In this document: positions 1 to 9,641 of the stretch, one piece after another
Layout: each line of letters begins with the position of its first letter
How positions within the stretch are numbered: position 1 is the first letter of the stretch
Assembly: GCA_041917055.1 (NCBI GenBank)
Contig: JAYRYJ010000009.1
Location: forward strand, 62,001 to 126,000
Direction: 5' to 3'
DNA: 64,000 nt
Origin: Pseudaquidulcibacter sp041917055
GTDB taxonomy: Bacteria; Pseudomonadota; Alphaproteobacteria; Caulobacterales; Aquidulcibacteraceae
The notes under the pieces: generated by a model
What the model was told of the DNA's origin: nothing
The model's input: only the letters and a program-made list of their open reading frames with translations
Database searches by the model: none
Made by a program: the position numbers and the translations under genes

Positions 1-1383
1 AATGATTGGTTGGTGGTTATAAATTGGTTTGAACAGGGAATGTTGCCTTCGGGCTTTTCACCAAATTATAAAGACCTCGAAGGTTTGAAAACCGACCGTC
101 CTGTCTATGTCAAGAATTCATTTGGTCATGCCGCAATTCTCAATAAAAAAGGCATGGATTTGGTTGATTTGCAAAACCAAAAAGACCGCGCCGGTGGTAT
201 AATTGTTAAGGACAAAGAGGGAAAGGTCACGGGCCGATTAGAAGATGCCGCGCGCGACATTGTAAGTGAAAAACTCCCAAAACCTGATGAGGCCGAAAAC
301 CTCGCTGCCGCGAGCGACGCGATTGCTGCAATGAATGCGCAAGGCATAACCACAATTCTCGATGCCTATACCGATATTGAAACCATGGCGTCTTATAAAG
401 CCATAAAAGACCAAGGTAAATTGACATTGCGCCCGCATTTTGCGGTTTTGATAGACCCGGATTTGCAGCCAGATAATCAAAAAGCCATTGATGATTTATT
501 GATGCAGCGCAAGCAATTCAATGAGGAGGACAAAAATACGGATGCGGTCTTAAAAGTCCATACCGCCAAAATGTTCCTTGATGGTGTCATTCCAACACCG
601 TCTTTGACGGGTTTTATGCACGAGCCGTATTTCGAAAATTTTGGCACAAAGGAAAAACCGGAATGGTTGCCCGGCACTTCAACCGGCGTAAAGCCTTATA
701 TAGATTTGCCGAAATTGACCGATTTAATGGTCAAATTGTCGGATGCCGGCATTGATACACATATTCATGCCGATGGCGATGGCGCGGTTAAATTGGCACT
801 CGATGCGCATGAGGCCATGAAAAAACAAAGACCGGATTCAAAAGTCAAAACTGCAATTGCCCACGCCGAATTGGTCGATCCTGATGATTTTGCACGCTTT
901 GGCAAATTGGGTGTCTATCCGGTTTTATCATTTCAATGGGGAAAGCCCGCGGCAGATACTATTGACGGCGCCAAAGACGTTTTAGGGCCTTATCGCCACG
1001 CCATTATTGAACCACAAGGTCTTTTGAAACTTTATGGCGCGGATATTGTTTTTGGTTCCGATTGGCCGGTTGACCCATTAGATGAGTTTTTGGCTTTGCA
1101 AGTGGCATTAACGCGCCGCGCAATGGGTGAAGACGCCAAAAAATTCCCAGGGCGTTTGGGTATTGATCCCGGCCTTGATATCAGAACGGCGATAAATGCC
1201 ATGACCATAAATGGCGCGACTGCGCTTGGCGAACAAACCAAAATCGGCTCAATTGAAAAAGGCAAATTCGCCGATTTTATTGTTTTAGACAAAAATCTTC
1301 TGACCGCAAACCCCGAAACCATTTCCCAAACCAAAGTCCTTTGGACAGTATTGGCGGGAAAGATTGTTTATCAGAAAAAGTAA
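1..1383 (+). CDS. Amidohydrolase family 3 (YtcJ-like), 5' truncated
   Basis: The reading frame is open from base 1, so the N-terminal part of the gene, including the first metal-binding HxH, lies outside the window. What remains is the C-terminal two-thirds of an Amidohydro_3 metal-dependent hydrolase. Visible family signatures are SFGHAAILN, KMFLDGV, HIHADGDGAVKLALDAHE, IAHAELVDPDD and FGSDWPVDP. The His and Asp residues in these motifs are the expected metal ligands and catalytic base, and the Lys of KMFLDGV sits where related enzymes have a bridging lysine. The C-terminus returns to the composite beta-sandwich (IEKGKFADFIVLDKN), as in complete family members. Members hydrolyse amide or imine bonds, often N-substituted formamides, and the substrate cannot be read from the sequence. 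It is followed by a 458-bp gap and a convergent gene, so it ends its transcript. The TTG at base 10 is not the real start. Confidence 0.85.
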   Translation, partial: NDWLVVINWFEQGMLPSGFSPNYKDLEGLKTDRPVYVKNSFGHAAILNKKGMDLVDLQNQKDRAGGIIVKDKEGKVTGRLEDAARDIVSEKLPKPDEAENLAAASDAIAAMNAQGITTILDAYTDIETMASYKAIKDQGKLTLRPHFAVLIDPDLQPDNQKAIDDLLMQRKQFNEEDKNTDAVLKVHTAKMFLDGVIPTPSLTGFMHEPYFENFGTKEKPEWLPGTSTGVKPYIDLPKLTDLMVKLSDAGIDTHIHADGDGAVKLALDAHEAMKKQRPDSKVKTAIAHAELVDPDDFARFGKLGVYPVLSFQWGKPAADTIDGAKDVLGPYRHAIIEPQGLLKLYGADIVFGSDWPVDPLDEFLALQVALTRRAMGEDAKKFPGRLGIDPGLDIRTAINAMTINGATALGEQTKIGSIEKGKFADFIVLDKNLLTANPETISQTKVLWTVLAGKIVYQKK

Positions 1384-1841
1384 TCATTTGAAAAATGACC
1401 ATTCGAACTCTTGGCGCGGCAAATCTCAAAATCTGCGACCAAGTTTACAATATGTTACACTGATAATTATCATTAAAAGCAATTATCTTTAGGAACAATT
1501 ATCAACAAAAACAATATGTTATTCAAGCATACAGCTCAAACAAGCGCAATTATGCACACATCTGCGCACACATGTGCGCAGATGTGTGCACCAAATAAAT
1601 CAATTAGACATAACTAATTGTATTTAATTATAAAAATGACAGATTTGAGACATCATAACAACGATGGTTTAAGGCAATATCAATTTGTGCAATTTCTATC
1701 GAAGAAACTGAATTGTTACCCGCGCTTTTTAGGCAATGACAAGGCCAATATTCCCTTGGCATTTTAGGCTTTACACTTGAAGTTTACAAAACAGCCGCTG
1801 GCAATAACCAAAAAAGGTTTATACAAATAATAATCGTCGCA
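1384..1841. other. Intergenic gap holding a structured repeat
   Basis: No plausible coding sequence lies between the convergent amidohydrolase and gamma-glutamyltransferase genes. The gap is AT-rich and contains copy A of the hairpin element described separately. The rest shows no clear terminator for either neighbour and no tRNA-like fold. Confidence 0.6.
1511..1655. repeat. Dispersed hairpin element, copy A
   Basis: An 18-bp perfect inverted repeat (1553-1570 and 1573-1590, arm TGCACACATCTGCGCACA, 2-nt centre) is followed by exactly 20 nt of unshared sequence. Then comes TAACTAATTGTATTTAA (1611-1627), and further on AGACAT (1648-1653). The same arrangement occurs at 39851-39995 in identical register and without gaps. 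Upstream similarity is weaker but reaches about 1511 (CAATAT). The stem pair G1564-C1579 is A-T in the other copy. Boundaries are approximate. This could be a structured RNA, a protein-binding site or a non-autonomous mobile element; the sequence does not decide which. Confidence 0.75.
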
Positions 1842-3557
1842 CTATTTCGTTGCTTCTGCTGTGCCTTCTCTGCGTGGGTCGGCGGCGCCTATTAATTTGC
1901 CGTTTTTGACCATAATACCATGAAGGCCGGAGGCTTCGGGATTGCCTGATGAAGTGAAAGGGTGTCCCAAAGCCTCTAATTCGAGGCGAAGTTTTTCGTC
2001 CATCCGCGCATATTCAAGATTAGATGGCACTTTGCGCGCAATCAAATTTGGTAAGGCAATGGCTTCATCAAGTGGCTGGTTCCAATCTAAAACCCCAACC
2101 AAAACCTTGGTTACATAAGCAATAATTGAATTGCCGCCCGGCGAACCAATCGCCAATTCGAACTGTCCGTCTTTGTCAAAAACAATTGTCGGTGACATTG
2201 AGGAGCGCGGTTTTTTTCCGGCTTCGACCCGATTAACAATCGGCATTCCATTGGCATCATTCGGCGAGAAGGAGAAATCAGTAAGTTGATTATTCAAAAA
2301 GAAGCCGCCGACCATCATTTGCGAACCGAAAATGAATTCGACAGAGGTGGTCATGGAAACCACATTTCCCTCTTTATCGACCACAACAAAATGTGATGTG
2401 CCGCCATAGCCACCGGTTGCGTCTTTGCCGCGTTTTTGCGCCCCTTCCGGCACGCCAGCATTTGCATTTTCAATGGATTTGTTTGGCGAAATTTGGTCAG
2501 CGCGAGCGCGTAAATAAGTCTTGTCCAAAAGACCCTTTATCGGCACTTCAACAAAAGCAGTATCGGCAACGTAAGTGTCGCGATCGACATAGGCCAACCT
2601 TTGTGCCTCAATAAAATGGTGCCAGCCTTGGGTCGAATTGCCCATTTCCGGCATATTGAAATTTTCCAAAATTCCCATAATCATTAGAGTACCAATGCCG
2701 CCCGACGATGGGGGTGCCATGCCACAAATTTTGTGAACGCGATATGTCTGGCATAATGGTTCAAGTTTTTGGGGTTTAACTTCGGCAAAATCCGCCATTG
2801 TCACGCCACCAGGAATTGGGTTTTCGGCAATTTTTTTGACCATTGCTTGCGCAAGTCTGCCGCGATAGAAGCTTTCCAATTCTGTTTGCGCTATTTCGCG
2901 CATTGTTGCCGCGTATTCTGGGTTTTTGATAATTGTTCCCGCAAGCTTAATGCCGGACGCATCATAAAAATAAGATTTAACATCAGGCGCAGGATCGGTA
3001 TTCTTTTCCAATTCACCGATTAATTTTCTCGTGCGCTCGGTTAATTGATAGCCGTCGGTGGCAATTGTTTCGGCACGTTTAAAACCCTCGGCCCAAGGTA
3101 ATTTTCCGCCGTCTTTCCAGGCCATATTAAGCATTGCGACCACCGATGGCGCGCCAACGGATTTGCCGGATTTTACGGCATCAAAAAACTTCATCGGTTT
3201 ACCGTTTTGCATAAACCAGTCCGGATTGGCAGTTTTTGGTGCTTTTTCGCGCCCGTCATAAGTGGTTACATCGCCGGTTTTGGCGTTGTAATGCACCATA
3301 AATGCGCCACCGCCAATTCCGGAAGATTGTGGTTCAACCAAGGTGAGCACCGTTTGCACCGCAATCGCGGCGTCAATTGCCGAGCCACCTTTTTCCAAAA
3401 TCTCAAGTCCTGCCTTGGTTGCCATTGGATTTGCAGAGGCAACCATCGCACCATAATTATGATTTTTCGCTGGCGCGGCCTCAAACTGCGGAACATTTGG
3501 CAAAGATTGGCAAGACGCAAGCGAAATAATTGAAACTAGGGCGATGTAACGACGCAT
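1842..3557 (-). CDS. ggt: Gamma-glutamyltransferase, lipoprotein-type signal
   Basis: This is gamma-glutamyltranspeptidase, an N-terminal nucleophile hydrolase that cleaves glutathione and other gamma-glutamyl compounds in the periplasm. At 571 residues it is full length for the family. The N-terminus carries a lipobox-like signal ending LASC, so membrane anchoring is likely. The large-subunit core shows GSAIDAAIAVQTVL and SSGIGGGAFMV. The autoprocessing site is GGTSHFVVVD, where the Thr near residue 387 would become the N-terminus of the small subunit and the nucleophile. PRSSMSPTIVF and the GSPGG loop follow. AAGGAG-like bases (CTAGGAGAAAAAA) precede the ATG. It is divergent from the VTT protein gene 50 bp away and may feed glutathione-derived amino acids back into the cell. 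Confidence 0.95.
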   Translation of the reverse strand: MRRYIALVSIISLASCQSLPNVPQFEAAPAKNHNYGAMVASANPMATKAGLEILEKGGSAIDAAIAVQTVLTLVEPQSSGIGGGAFMVHYNAKTGDVTTYDGREKAPKTANPDWFMQNGKPMKFFDAVKSGKSVGAPSVVAMLNMAWKDGGKLPWAEGFKRAETIATDGYQLTERTRKLIGELEKNTDPAPDVKSYFYDASGIKLAGTIIKNPEYAATMREIAQTELESFYRGRLAQAMVKKIAENPIPGGVTMADFAEVKPQKLEPLCQTYRVHKICGMAPPSSGGIGTLMIMGILENFNMPEMGNSTQGWHHFIEAQRLAYVDRDTYVADTAFVEVPIKGLLDKTYLRARADQISPNKSIENANAGVPEGAQKRGKDATGGYGGTSHFVVVDKEGNVVSMTTSVEFIFGSQMMVGGFFLNNQLTDFSFSPNDANGMPIVNRVEAGKKPRSSMSPTIVFDKDGQFELAIGSPGGNSIIAYVTKVLVGVLDWNQPLDEAIALPNLIARKVPSNLEYARMDEKLRLELEALGHPFTSSGNPEASGLHGIMVKNGKLIGAADPRREGTAEATK

Positions 3558-3611
3558 TTTTTTCTCCTAGCCTGAATCTATATTGTCGTGACAATTGCCA
3601 CAAGTGGGAAA

Positions 3612-4322
3612 ATGCCTTTATATGCGCTTGCGATGGATTCTAAAAAATATTTACCAGCAATCGCGCTTTTAACGGTTTTGATTGCCGCATATTTTCTAGG
3701 CTTTTTCAAATATTTGGATTTCAAATTCTTAAAATCCAATTTTGTCGCGATTTCGAATTTTTCGCATAATCACGCGATAATAAGTGCAGTGTTCTTTGTC
3801 TCTATCTATGCCTTCGCCTGCGCAATTGGGACGCCTAGTCTTATGGTTTTGTCACTTAGCAGCGGCGCACTTTTTGGTGGCTTTTTGGGCGGCCTTTACT
3901 CAGGAATTGCCGCGACAATTGGCTCAACAATATTGTTTTGGGCATCGCAACAAGCAATCGGAAATTTTTCAAAGCCAAAAGACGAAAGCTGGCTATTCAA
4001 ATTAGAACAAGCTCTGGCGCGGCACGAATTTCTAAACCTTCTTGCATTTCGTTTAATACCGATTGCGCCACTATTCATTATTAGTATTGGCGCGGCAGGG
4101 CTTGGTGTAAAATTGCGCAATTTTATCTTGGCGACTTTTTTGGGCCTTTGGTGCGTTGAAACCAGTTTTGCATTTTTGGGCGCAAGTATCCAAAATAAAT
4201 TGCGCGTAGGCGGAATTGAAGATTGGCACGTTTTTATTACGCCCGGCATAATTTTGCCCTTCGTCGCTATGTCGGCTTTAGCGATTATTTCAAATTGGCT
4301 AAGCGCGGTCAAATCTAATTAG
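3612..4322 (+). CDS. TVP38/TMEM64 (VTT domain) membrane protein
   Basis: A polytopic inner-membrane protein of the VTT/SNARE-associated (DedA-related) superfamily. It has a first transmembrane helix (LPAIALLTVLIAAYFLGFF) and a hydrophobic core with the family glycine-rich signature GALFGGFLGGLYSGIAATIGS. The re-entrant segment FRLIPIAPLFIISIGAAGLG matches the conserved F-R-x-x-P motif of the family, and two more helices follow. Family members are implicated in lipid scrambling or transport, but no function is assigned here. The GTG at 3588 opens the frame. I prefer the ATG at 3612 because GTGGGA lies just upstream; the ATG at 3633 is a third option. Its 3' end overlaps that of the convergent ampG-like gene by 4 bp. 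Confidence 0.85.
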   Translation: MPLYALAMDSKKYLPAIALLTVLIAAYFLGFFKYLDFKFLKSNFVAISNFSHNHAIISAVFFVSIYAFACAIGTPSLMVLSLSSGALFGGFLGGLYSGIAATIGSTILFWASQQAIGNFSKPKDESWLFKLEQALARHEFLNLLAFRLIPIAPLFIISIGAAGLGVKLRNFILATFLGLWCVETSFAFLGASIQNKLRVGGIEDWHVFITPGIILPFVAMSALAIISNWLSAVKSN

Positions 4323-6064
4323 ACGTGCGCTTCAACTAATTGCTTCGGCTTTCCGCTGGCGATCATATAGGCAAGGGCGACACCAAAAATCCCCATCACG
4401 ATTGTATAGATAAAGAATAAAGCATAACCCGCCGCCAATGCTTGTGCACTAACACCTAGTTTTTGTGCGGGTGTCGCAAATGATCCGTCGGCAACATGGG
4501 TGAATAATGGGGTTAAAAATGCCATAAAGCCATCATGTGACGCGGTGGCAGCACCTTCGACCACGCGCCCCGACATTGCCGAAATCAATTTACCCGGCAA
4601 AGCATAAAGCGAGGAAAACAGTGCATATTGTGTTGCCGTAAAACCAACTTTCGTAAGGCGCGACATATAAACAATCAAGCAAGTTCCCGCAAATGCTGAG
4701 GCGACATTGTCAACCCCGACTGCGGCCCAAAGCCATGGTTGAATGTGAAGCATTTCAAAAAATGGTATATTGGCATTGCCGAAATAACAAATCCCCAAAA
4801 ATGGAATATGGGATAAAGGTTGAAAAAAAGCACCAAATACAAGGCATTTCAAAAGCCCGAATTTATTTATGCCCCATGCAGATGCCGCAGTGCCAATCAA
4901 AAGCATCACAACACCAAAAACCTTTGTTGCGGTGGCAATTTGCGCTTTGGTAAAGCCCGCATCAATATAAAGCGCGCCAGTAATATTGAGCAAAAACTCA
5001 ACAATGCGATAAACGCAAATAAAGACCAAAATCAAAGTTGCAACACCTTCAAAGCGCTTAAAATAATCCGCCATCGGGTCAATGAATGCGGATTTGAAAT
5101 AAGCACTAGGCACGGTTTTGATCTTGGGTAATGGCATTGCCGCTAAGAATATAATTGCTAGGCCGAAAATGGCATAGCCCACTTGTTGCCAAACGCCCCA
5201 AGGCTTGGCTTCAAGCGCTTTTTTCATTGCATCAAAACCGCCATATAAATCACCGATTAGCCATGCGGACGCTTCGGCTTTGCCTGAAAGGCCGGTGGCA
5301 ACAAAAACTGCACCGAATGCCAAAACACCAAGGCGCAATAAATATTCCAAAACTTCTGCAAACGGGCGGCGTGGAATATCAGATGGCGCAGTCCAACGCG
5401 GGGCAGGGGGAACCAATTCGCGCGGCGCAAAAAGTGTCGCAATAATCGGAAAAACCATCAATCCCGCCATGCAAAGATAGGCAATCGACCAACCTTTTTG
5501 CGCATAGACATTGCCGTTGAAATATTGCGAAATATACAAGGGCACAGCACCCGCCACAATAAAAGCAAGGCGATAACCGAATTGATACATTGTAGTCAAA
5601 ATGCCAAGTTTTTCCTCACTCGGTGAAACTTCAATGCGCCAAGCGTCGATCGCAATATCTTGGTTCGAGCCAATAAAAGCCAATAAAGCGGCGATAGCTG
5701 CGAACATTTTGAAATTATTTTGCGGGTCAAGTCGCGATAAAATCACAAGGCTAATCATAGCCAAAATTTGTGTGACCAACATCCATGAACGCCTGCGCCC
5801 CAATAGTCCGTCAAGAATCGGAATGCCAATTCTATCAACCAATGGCGCCCAAATAAATTTGAGGGCATAGGAAATTGTCGCAAGGCCCATAATACCGATA
5901 AGTGCAAGGCTTATGCCCGCCTCACGCATCCAAGTGCCAAGTGCCCAATTGGCACCCGCAAGCAAATTCGGCATTCCGGCCGCAAAACCAAGACCGAACA
6001 TAACAAGTGAAACCTTGTCGAAAAATTCTTTAAAGCCAATTTTTGGTTTTTTCGCGTCAGCCAT
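4319..6064 (-). CDS. ampG: AmpG-family muropeptide MFS permease
   Basis: A major-facilitator permease of the AmpG/PAT family that imports anhydro-muropeptides for peptidoglycan recycling. The N-terminal segment has the family hallmark SYALKFIWAPLVDRIGIP, followed by GRRRSWMLVTQI. Hydrophobic helices run to the C-terminus. At 581 residues it is longer than enterobacterial AmpG (about 490), because of an extra loop with helices near residues 215-320. GAGGC precedes the ATG. Transcription runs in the same direction as the upstream hybrid kinase gene, with 59 bp between them. No ampD or beta-lactamase lies nearby, so a role in antibiotic induction is not supported by context. Confidence 0.85.
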   Translation of the reverse strand: MADAKKPKIGFKEFFDKVSLVMFGLGFAAGMPNLLAGANWALGTWMREAGISLALIGIMGLATISYALKFIWAPLVDRIGIPILDGLLGRRRSWMLVTQILAMISLVILSRLDPQNNFKMFAAIAALLAFIGSNQDIAIDAWRIEVSPSEEKLGILTTMYQFGYRLAFIVAGAVPLYISQYFNGNVYAQKGWSIAYLCMAGLMVFPIIATLFAPRELVPPAPRWTAPSDIPRRPFAEVLEYLLRLGVLAFGAVFVATGLSGKAEASAWLIGDLYGGFDAMKKALEAKPWGVWQQVGYAIFGLAIIFLAAMPLPKIKTVPSAYFKSAFIDPMADYFKRFEGVATLILVFICVYRIVEFLLNITGALYIDAGFTKAQIATATKVFGVVMLLIGTAASAWGINKFGLLKCLVFGAFFQPLSHIPFLGICYFGNANIPFFEMLHIQPWLWAAVGVDNVASAFAGTCLIVYMSRLTKVGFTATQYALFSSLYALPGKLISAMSGRVVEGAATASHDGFMAFLTPLFTHVADGSFATPAQKLGVSAQALAAGYALFFIYTIVMGIFGVALAYMIASGKPKQLVEAHV

Positions 6065-6123
6065 TTTTGCCTCAATAATTATTATTGAGACAGTTTTAAG
6101 GGCAATTCAAATTAACGCAAGAC

Positions 6124-7854
6124 TTAAACTGCCTTGGACGCGTTTGCTAATCTATGATCCGGTCTGCGCGCCCATTTGGCTAGGACATTTGACAAAGCGT
6201 CGATTTCCAAAGGTTTGGTGATGAAATCGTCCATTCCGGCGGCGATACATTCGCGGCGATCTTCTTCCATTGCCGCTGCTGTTAAGGCAATAATCGGCAA
6301 ATGCACGAATTTGCCACCCAAGGCGCGGATTTTGCGACTTGATTCCAAACCATCCATAATCGGCATGTGGAAATCCATGAAAACAATGTCATAAGGCGCG
6401 GTTTTTGCGGCTTCGAAGGCTTCCTCGCCATTGCCAACACAAACCACGTCGCAACCCGAACGTTCCAATAATGATTTTGCCAAAAGGGCATTAATGCGAT
6501 TATCTTCCGCCAATAGGACACGAATTCCCAAATAGTCTTTGACAATCTCGGCGCGCTCATCATTTGCAGGCTTAGTGTCAATTAAAGCGCGGTCAGATTT
6601 TTTCAGTGCCAAACCCAATCGCTCAAACAAAGACGCAATTCGTAATGGTTTTATCAAATAGCCAAAAACACCGTCATTTTTGTATTTTTCGATTAAATCG
6701 CGGCGCTCCTGGCCGACCAAAACAATAATCGGGCAATCGGTTTTTAGGATTTCGCCTTCAAATTCGAAATCCGAATCCATGAGAATTGCATGTTTATTTT
6801 TGGCATCATCTGGCGATTTTAAGCGCGAAACTTTCATACCGCGCGCGCCGAGGTTGATGGATAAAGCCTCAAACAAAACGTCTGATTTGCTGGCGATAGC
6901 GATTTTGCGATTTTTGAAATTTTCAGTGGCGGGCTTTGCTTCTTCAATTGCCTCAAATGGAATTTCAACCACGAAACTTGTGCCGCCATTTTCACGTGGC
7001 GCAATTTGAATGTCGCCGCCCATTGCAAGGCAAAGTTTTTTCACAATCGCAAGGCCAAGGCCGGTACCGCCATATTGGCGAGTGTGCGACGAATCGGCCT
7101 GCGCAAATTCGTCAAAAATCTTATCGGCCTTATCTTTTGGAACGCCAATTCCGCTATCTTCAACACAGAATTGCAAAATATTATTTTCAAGGCGCGAAAG
7201 ACGCAGAATTACGCCCCCATCATGCGTGAATTTTACCGCATTTGAGGCAAGGTTTAGAATAATTTGTCTTAAACGCCCATCATCGCCGCGCACTTTGAAT
7301 GGAATATCACTATTGGCGCAAACCGCAATTTCCAAACCTTTTTCATGCGCTTTAGGGGAACAAATTTCGGCAATTGATTGTAAAGTGTGGATTGGATTGA
7401 AAACAATATTTTCAAGCTCAATTTTGCCGCTTTCCAGTTTCGCAAAATCAAGAATATCGTTCAAAAGACTTAATAAATGCTGGCCCGAATCCTCAATCGC
7501 CTCGAGATATGAACGCTGTGATGGGTTTAAATCCGACAGGCCCAAAAGCCCCGCCATGCCGATAATACCATTTAAAGGCGTGCGAATTTCATGGGACAAA
7601 GTGGCAAAAAGCATGGTCTTTGCGCGCGCGGTTTCATCGGCATCGGGTCTGAAACAACCGATTGTGGTTTCGTCGTGTCGCTCAAGAAAAGTCCAATTTT
7701 CACGGGCATCAAACCAAGGCGCGAAATTATTGATTTCGCTTTTTGCACCGAAACGGACTTGCGCTTTTGCATTTGCTGCAATTATTCGGCCATTTTTGGC
7801 GGCAATTATTGTGGCTTCGGGAAAATCTTCTATGCTTAAATAAATATTGTCCAT
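6124..7854 (-). CDS. Cytosolic hybrid histidine kinase with two receiver domains
   Basis: Domains in order: a short PAS-like sensor (about residues 1-70); a HisKA dimerisation domain with the phospho-acceptor in FATLSHEIRTPLNG; a HATPase domain with NLASNAVKF, DSGIGVP and GGTGLGLAIV; a degenerate receiver at about 315-420; and an intact receiver at about 435-560. The last receiver has LLAEDN, the phospho-Asp in VFMDFHMPIMDG, ALTA and TKPLE. The middle receiver lacks the acidic pair (IASKS) but keeps MDSD and IKPL, so it is probably structural. There is no transmembrane segment, so it senses an internal signal or a partner. No response regulator or Hpt gene is adjacent. Divergent from pgi. Confidence 0.9.
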   Translation of the reverse strand: MDNIYLSIEDFPEATIIAAKNGRIIAANAKAQVRFGAKSEINNFAPWFDARENWTFLERHDETTIGCFRPDADETARAKTMLFATLSHEIRTPLNGIIGMAGLLGLSDLNPSQRSYLEAIEDSGQHLLSLLNDILDFAKLESGKIELENIVFNPIHTLQSIAEICSPKAHEKGLEIAVCANSDIPFKVRGDDGRLRQIILNLASNAVKFTHDGGVILRLSRLENNILQFCVEDSGIGVPKDKADKIFDEFAQADSSHTRQYGGTGLGLAIVKKLCLAMGGDIQIAPRENGGTSFVVEIPFEAIEEAKPATENFKNRKIAIASKSDVLFEALSINLGARGMKVSRLKSPDDAKNKHAILMDSDFEFEGEILKTDCPIIVLVGQERRDLIEKYKNDGVFGYLIKPLRIASLFERLGLALKKSDRALIDTKPANDERAEIVKDYLGIRVLLAEDNRINALLAKSLLERSGCDVVCVGNGEEAFEAAKTAPYDIVFMDFHMPIMDGLESSRKIRALGGKFVHLPIIALTAAAMEEDRRECIAAGMDDFITKPLEIDALSNVLAKWARRPDHRLANASKAV

Positions 7855-7906
7855 AAAGCCAATTAATCATAAATTGCTTAAAAAACTAACAAGGAGCGGG
7901 GCAAAG

Positions 7907-9517
7907 ATGACAAGCCAAATTTTCCAAAAATTACAATCACAAGCAAAAACAAATCCGAAAATTGAGGAACTAATAAATAATGAAAGCGCGCGTGAAGAAA
8001 AATTGTTTTTGGAACTTGGCGGCGTGGTTTTCGATTATCAAAAAACTGATATGGGGTTGGATTCATTAGAATTATTGCAAGAATATGCATATTCTTGCGG
8101 TCTTTTGGAAAAGCGTGCGGCAATGTTTGGCGGTGAAACTATAAATTTCACGGAAAATCGTGCAGTTATGCATTTTGCTTTGCGCAATCCCAATCGCGCA
8201 TGGCAGGCGAAAGGCCAAGATTTAGGCAATAAAATCGCCGAAGCTCAAGAAATAGCCAGCACCTTTGCCCAAAAAATCTTTGATGGCACAATTAAAGCTA
8301 ATAATGGCGAAAAATTCTCTGCGATTCTGCATATTGGCATTGGTGGTTCCGATTTAGGGCCGCGTCTCGTCTATGAGGCTTTGCGCCCTTTGCACCATAA
8401 TGGCCCTGAGATTCGCTTTTGCGCCAATATTGAGCCGACAGAATTTGAATATGCAATCCGTGGACTTGAAGCAGCAACGACATTGATAGTTTGCGTTTCA
8501 AAAACTTTCACCACAATTGAAACCCTAACCAATTTTAATTTGGCACGAGATTGGATGCGAAAAACCATTGGTGATAATGATTCTAACCACTTGGTCGCGA
8601 TTTCCGCCGCGCCTGATAAAGCCAAAACTCATGGCATTGCAGAAGATAGGGTATTTGGTTTTGAAGAATGGGTCGGTGGGCGCTTTTCATTATGGTCAAG
8701 TGTCGGATTATCTTTGGAAATGGCCTTCGGACGTGATTTTATCACCCGTCTAAGAAATGGCGCGCGGCAAATGGACGAGCATTTTGAAACCACCGCACCA
8801 AATGAAAATATCGCAATTATCGGCGGTCTAAACGCGGTTTGGAATAGGGTTTTCAAAAATTATCAAAGCCGCGCAATTATTCCATATTCAACAAGATTAA
8901 AACTTTTGCCGCAGTTTCTACAACAATTAGATATGGAATCGAACGGAAAAACAGTCGGCAAAACCAACGAAAATACAGAATACTCGGGGCCTGTTGTTTG
9001 GGGCGCAGAAGGCACAAATGCACAACACGCATTTTTCCAACATTTGCACCAAAGCCCGATAGTCACGCCTTTGGAATTTATTTTGATCCTTGAAGACGGA
9101 TTAAATCATAAGGATTCCTTGCGTCTAACTCTTGCCAATGCTTTGGCGCAATCAGAGGCATTGATGCGTGGCAAAACGCTTGATGCAGTCAAAACAGAAA
9201 TGAAAGCGGCAGGCAAAAGTGAGAGCGAAATCGAAAACATTGCACCGCACCGCGTTTTTAGTGGCAACCGCCCCAGTATTAATATTTTGCTAAAAGACAT
9301 ATCGCCCGAAAACCTTGGCATCCTGCTTTCATATTATGAGCATCGCTGCTTTGTTGAGGGCATTTTATACGGTGTCAATTCTTTCGACCAATGGGGCGTT
9401 GAATTGGGCAAAGTAATCGCCCTTGAAATCAATGAAGATTTAAAGCACGGCGCATCAGTGCGCCGCGATAAAGCGACCGCAAAACTGATAGATTTCATCG
9501 CAAAATCTGTGTCTTAG
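7907..9517 (+). CDS. pgi: Glucose-6-phosphate isomerase
   Basis: Interconverts glucose 6-phosphate and fructose 6-phosphate in the cytosol. The 536-residue product is full length and shows the SIS-fold phosphate loops and family signatures: HIGIGGSDLGPRLVYEAL, VSKTFTTIETLTN, the catalytic-Glu region PQFLQQLDMESNGK, the His-bearing segment YYEHRCFVEG, and FDQWGVELGK near the C-terminus. The frame opens at 7847, but I chose the ATG at 7907 because AAGGAGC lies at an ideal distance upstream and earlier codons overlap the divergent kinase gene. It is transcribed alone or with the next gene (124-bp gap). Confidence 0.97.
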   Translation: MTSQIFQKLQSQAKTNPKIEELINNESAREEKLFLELGGVVFDYQKTDMGLDSLELLQEYAYSCGLLEKRAAMFGGETINFTENRAVMHFALRNPNRAWQAKGQDLGNKIAEAQEIASTFAQKIFDGTIKANNGEKFSAILHIGIGGSDLGPRLVYEALRPLHHNGPEIRFCANIEPTEFEYAIRGLEAATTLIVCVSKTFTTIETLTNFNLARDWMRKTIGDNDSNHLVAISAAPDKAKTHGIAEDRVFGFEEWVGGRFSLWSSVGLSLEMAFGRDFITRLRNGARQMDEHFETTAPNENIAIIGGLNAVWNRVFKNYQSRAIIPYSTRLKLLPQFLQQLDMESNGKTVGKTNENTEYSGPVVWGAEGTNAQHAFFQHLHQSPIVTPLEFILILEDGLNHKDSLRLTLANALAQSEALMRGKTLDAVKTEMKAAGKSESEIENIAPHRVFSGNRPSINILLKDISPENLGILLSYYEHRCFVEGILYGVNSFDQWGVELGKVIALEINEDLKHGASVRRDKATAKLIDFIAKSVS

Positions 9518-9641
9518 GTTAATTTTGCCGAAATTTGCCATAATTTCCACAAATTTAATAGACAAATTGGGAATCTGTATTAATTTCGTATTCGTGGGTC
9601 GAATGGCTCAATAATGAAATGGGTAGGAGCGCTTTGATTTA

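Noticed and set aside
1395..1440. ATTCGAACTC as part of a tRNA T-arm
   Set aside because: No acceptor, D or anticodon stems can be drawn around it.
7010..7843. 277-codon plus-strand frame opposite the hybrid kinase
   Set aside because: It is exactly antisense to well-conserved kinase motifs, has no ribosome-binding site and a composition typical of a mirror frame.
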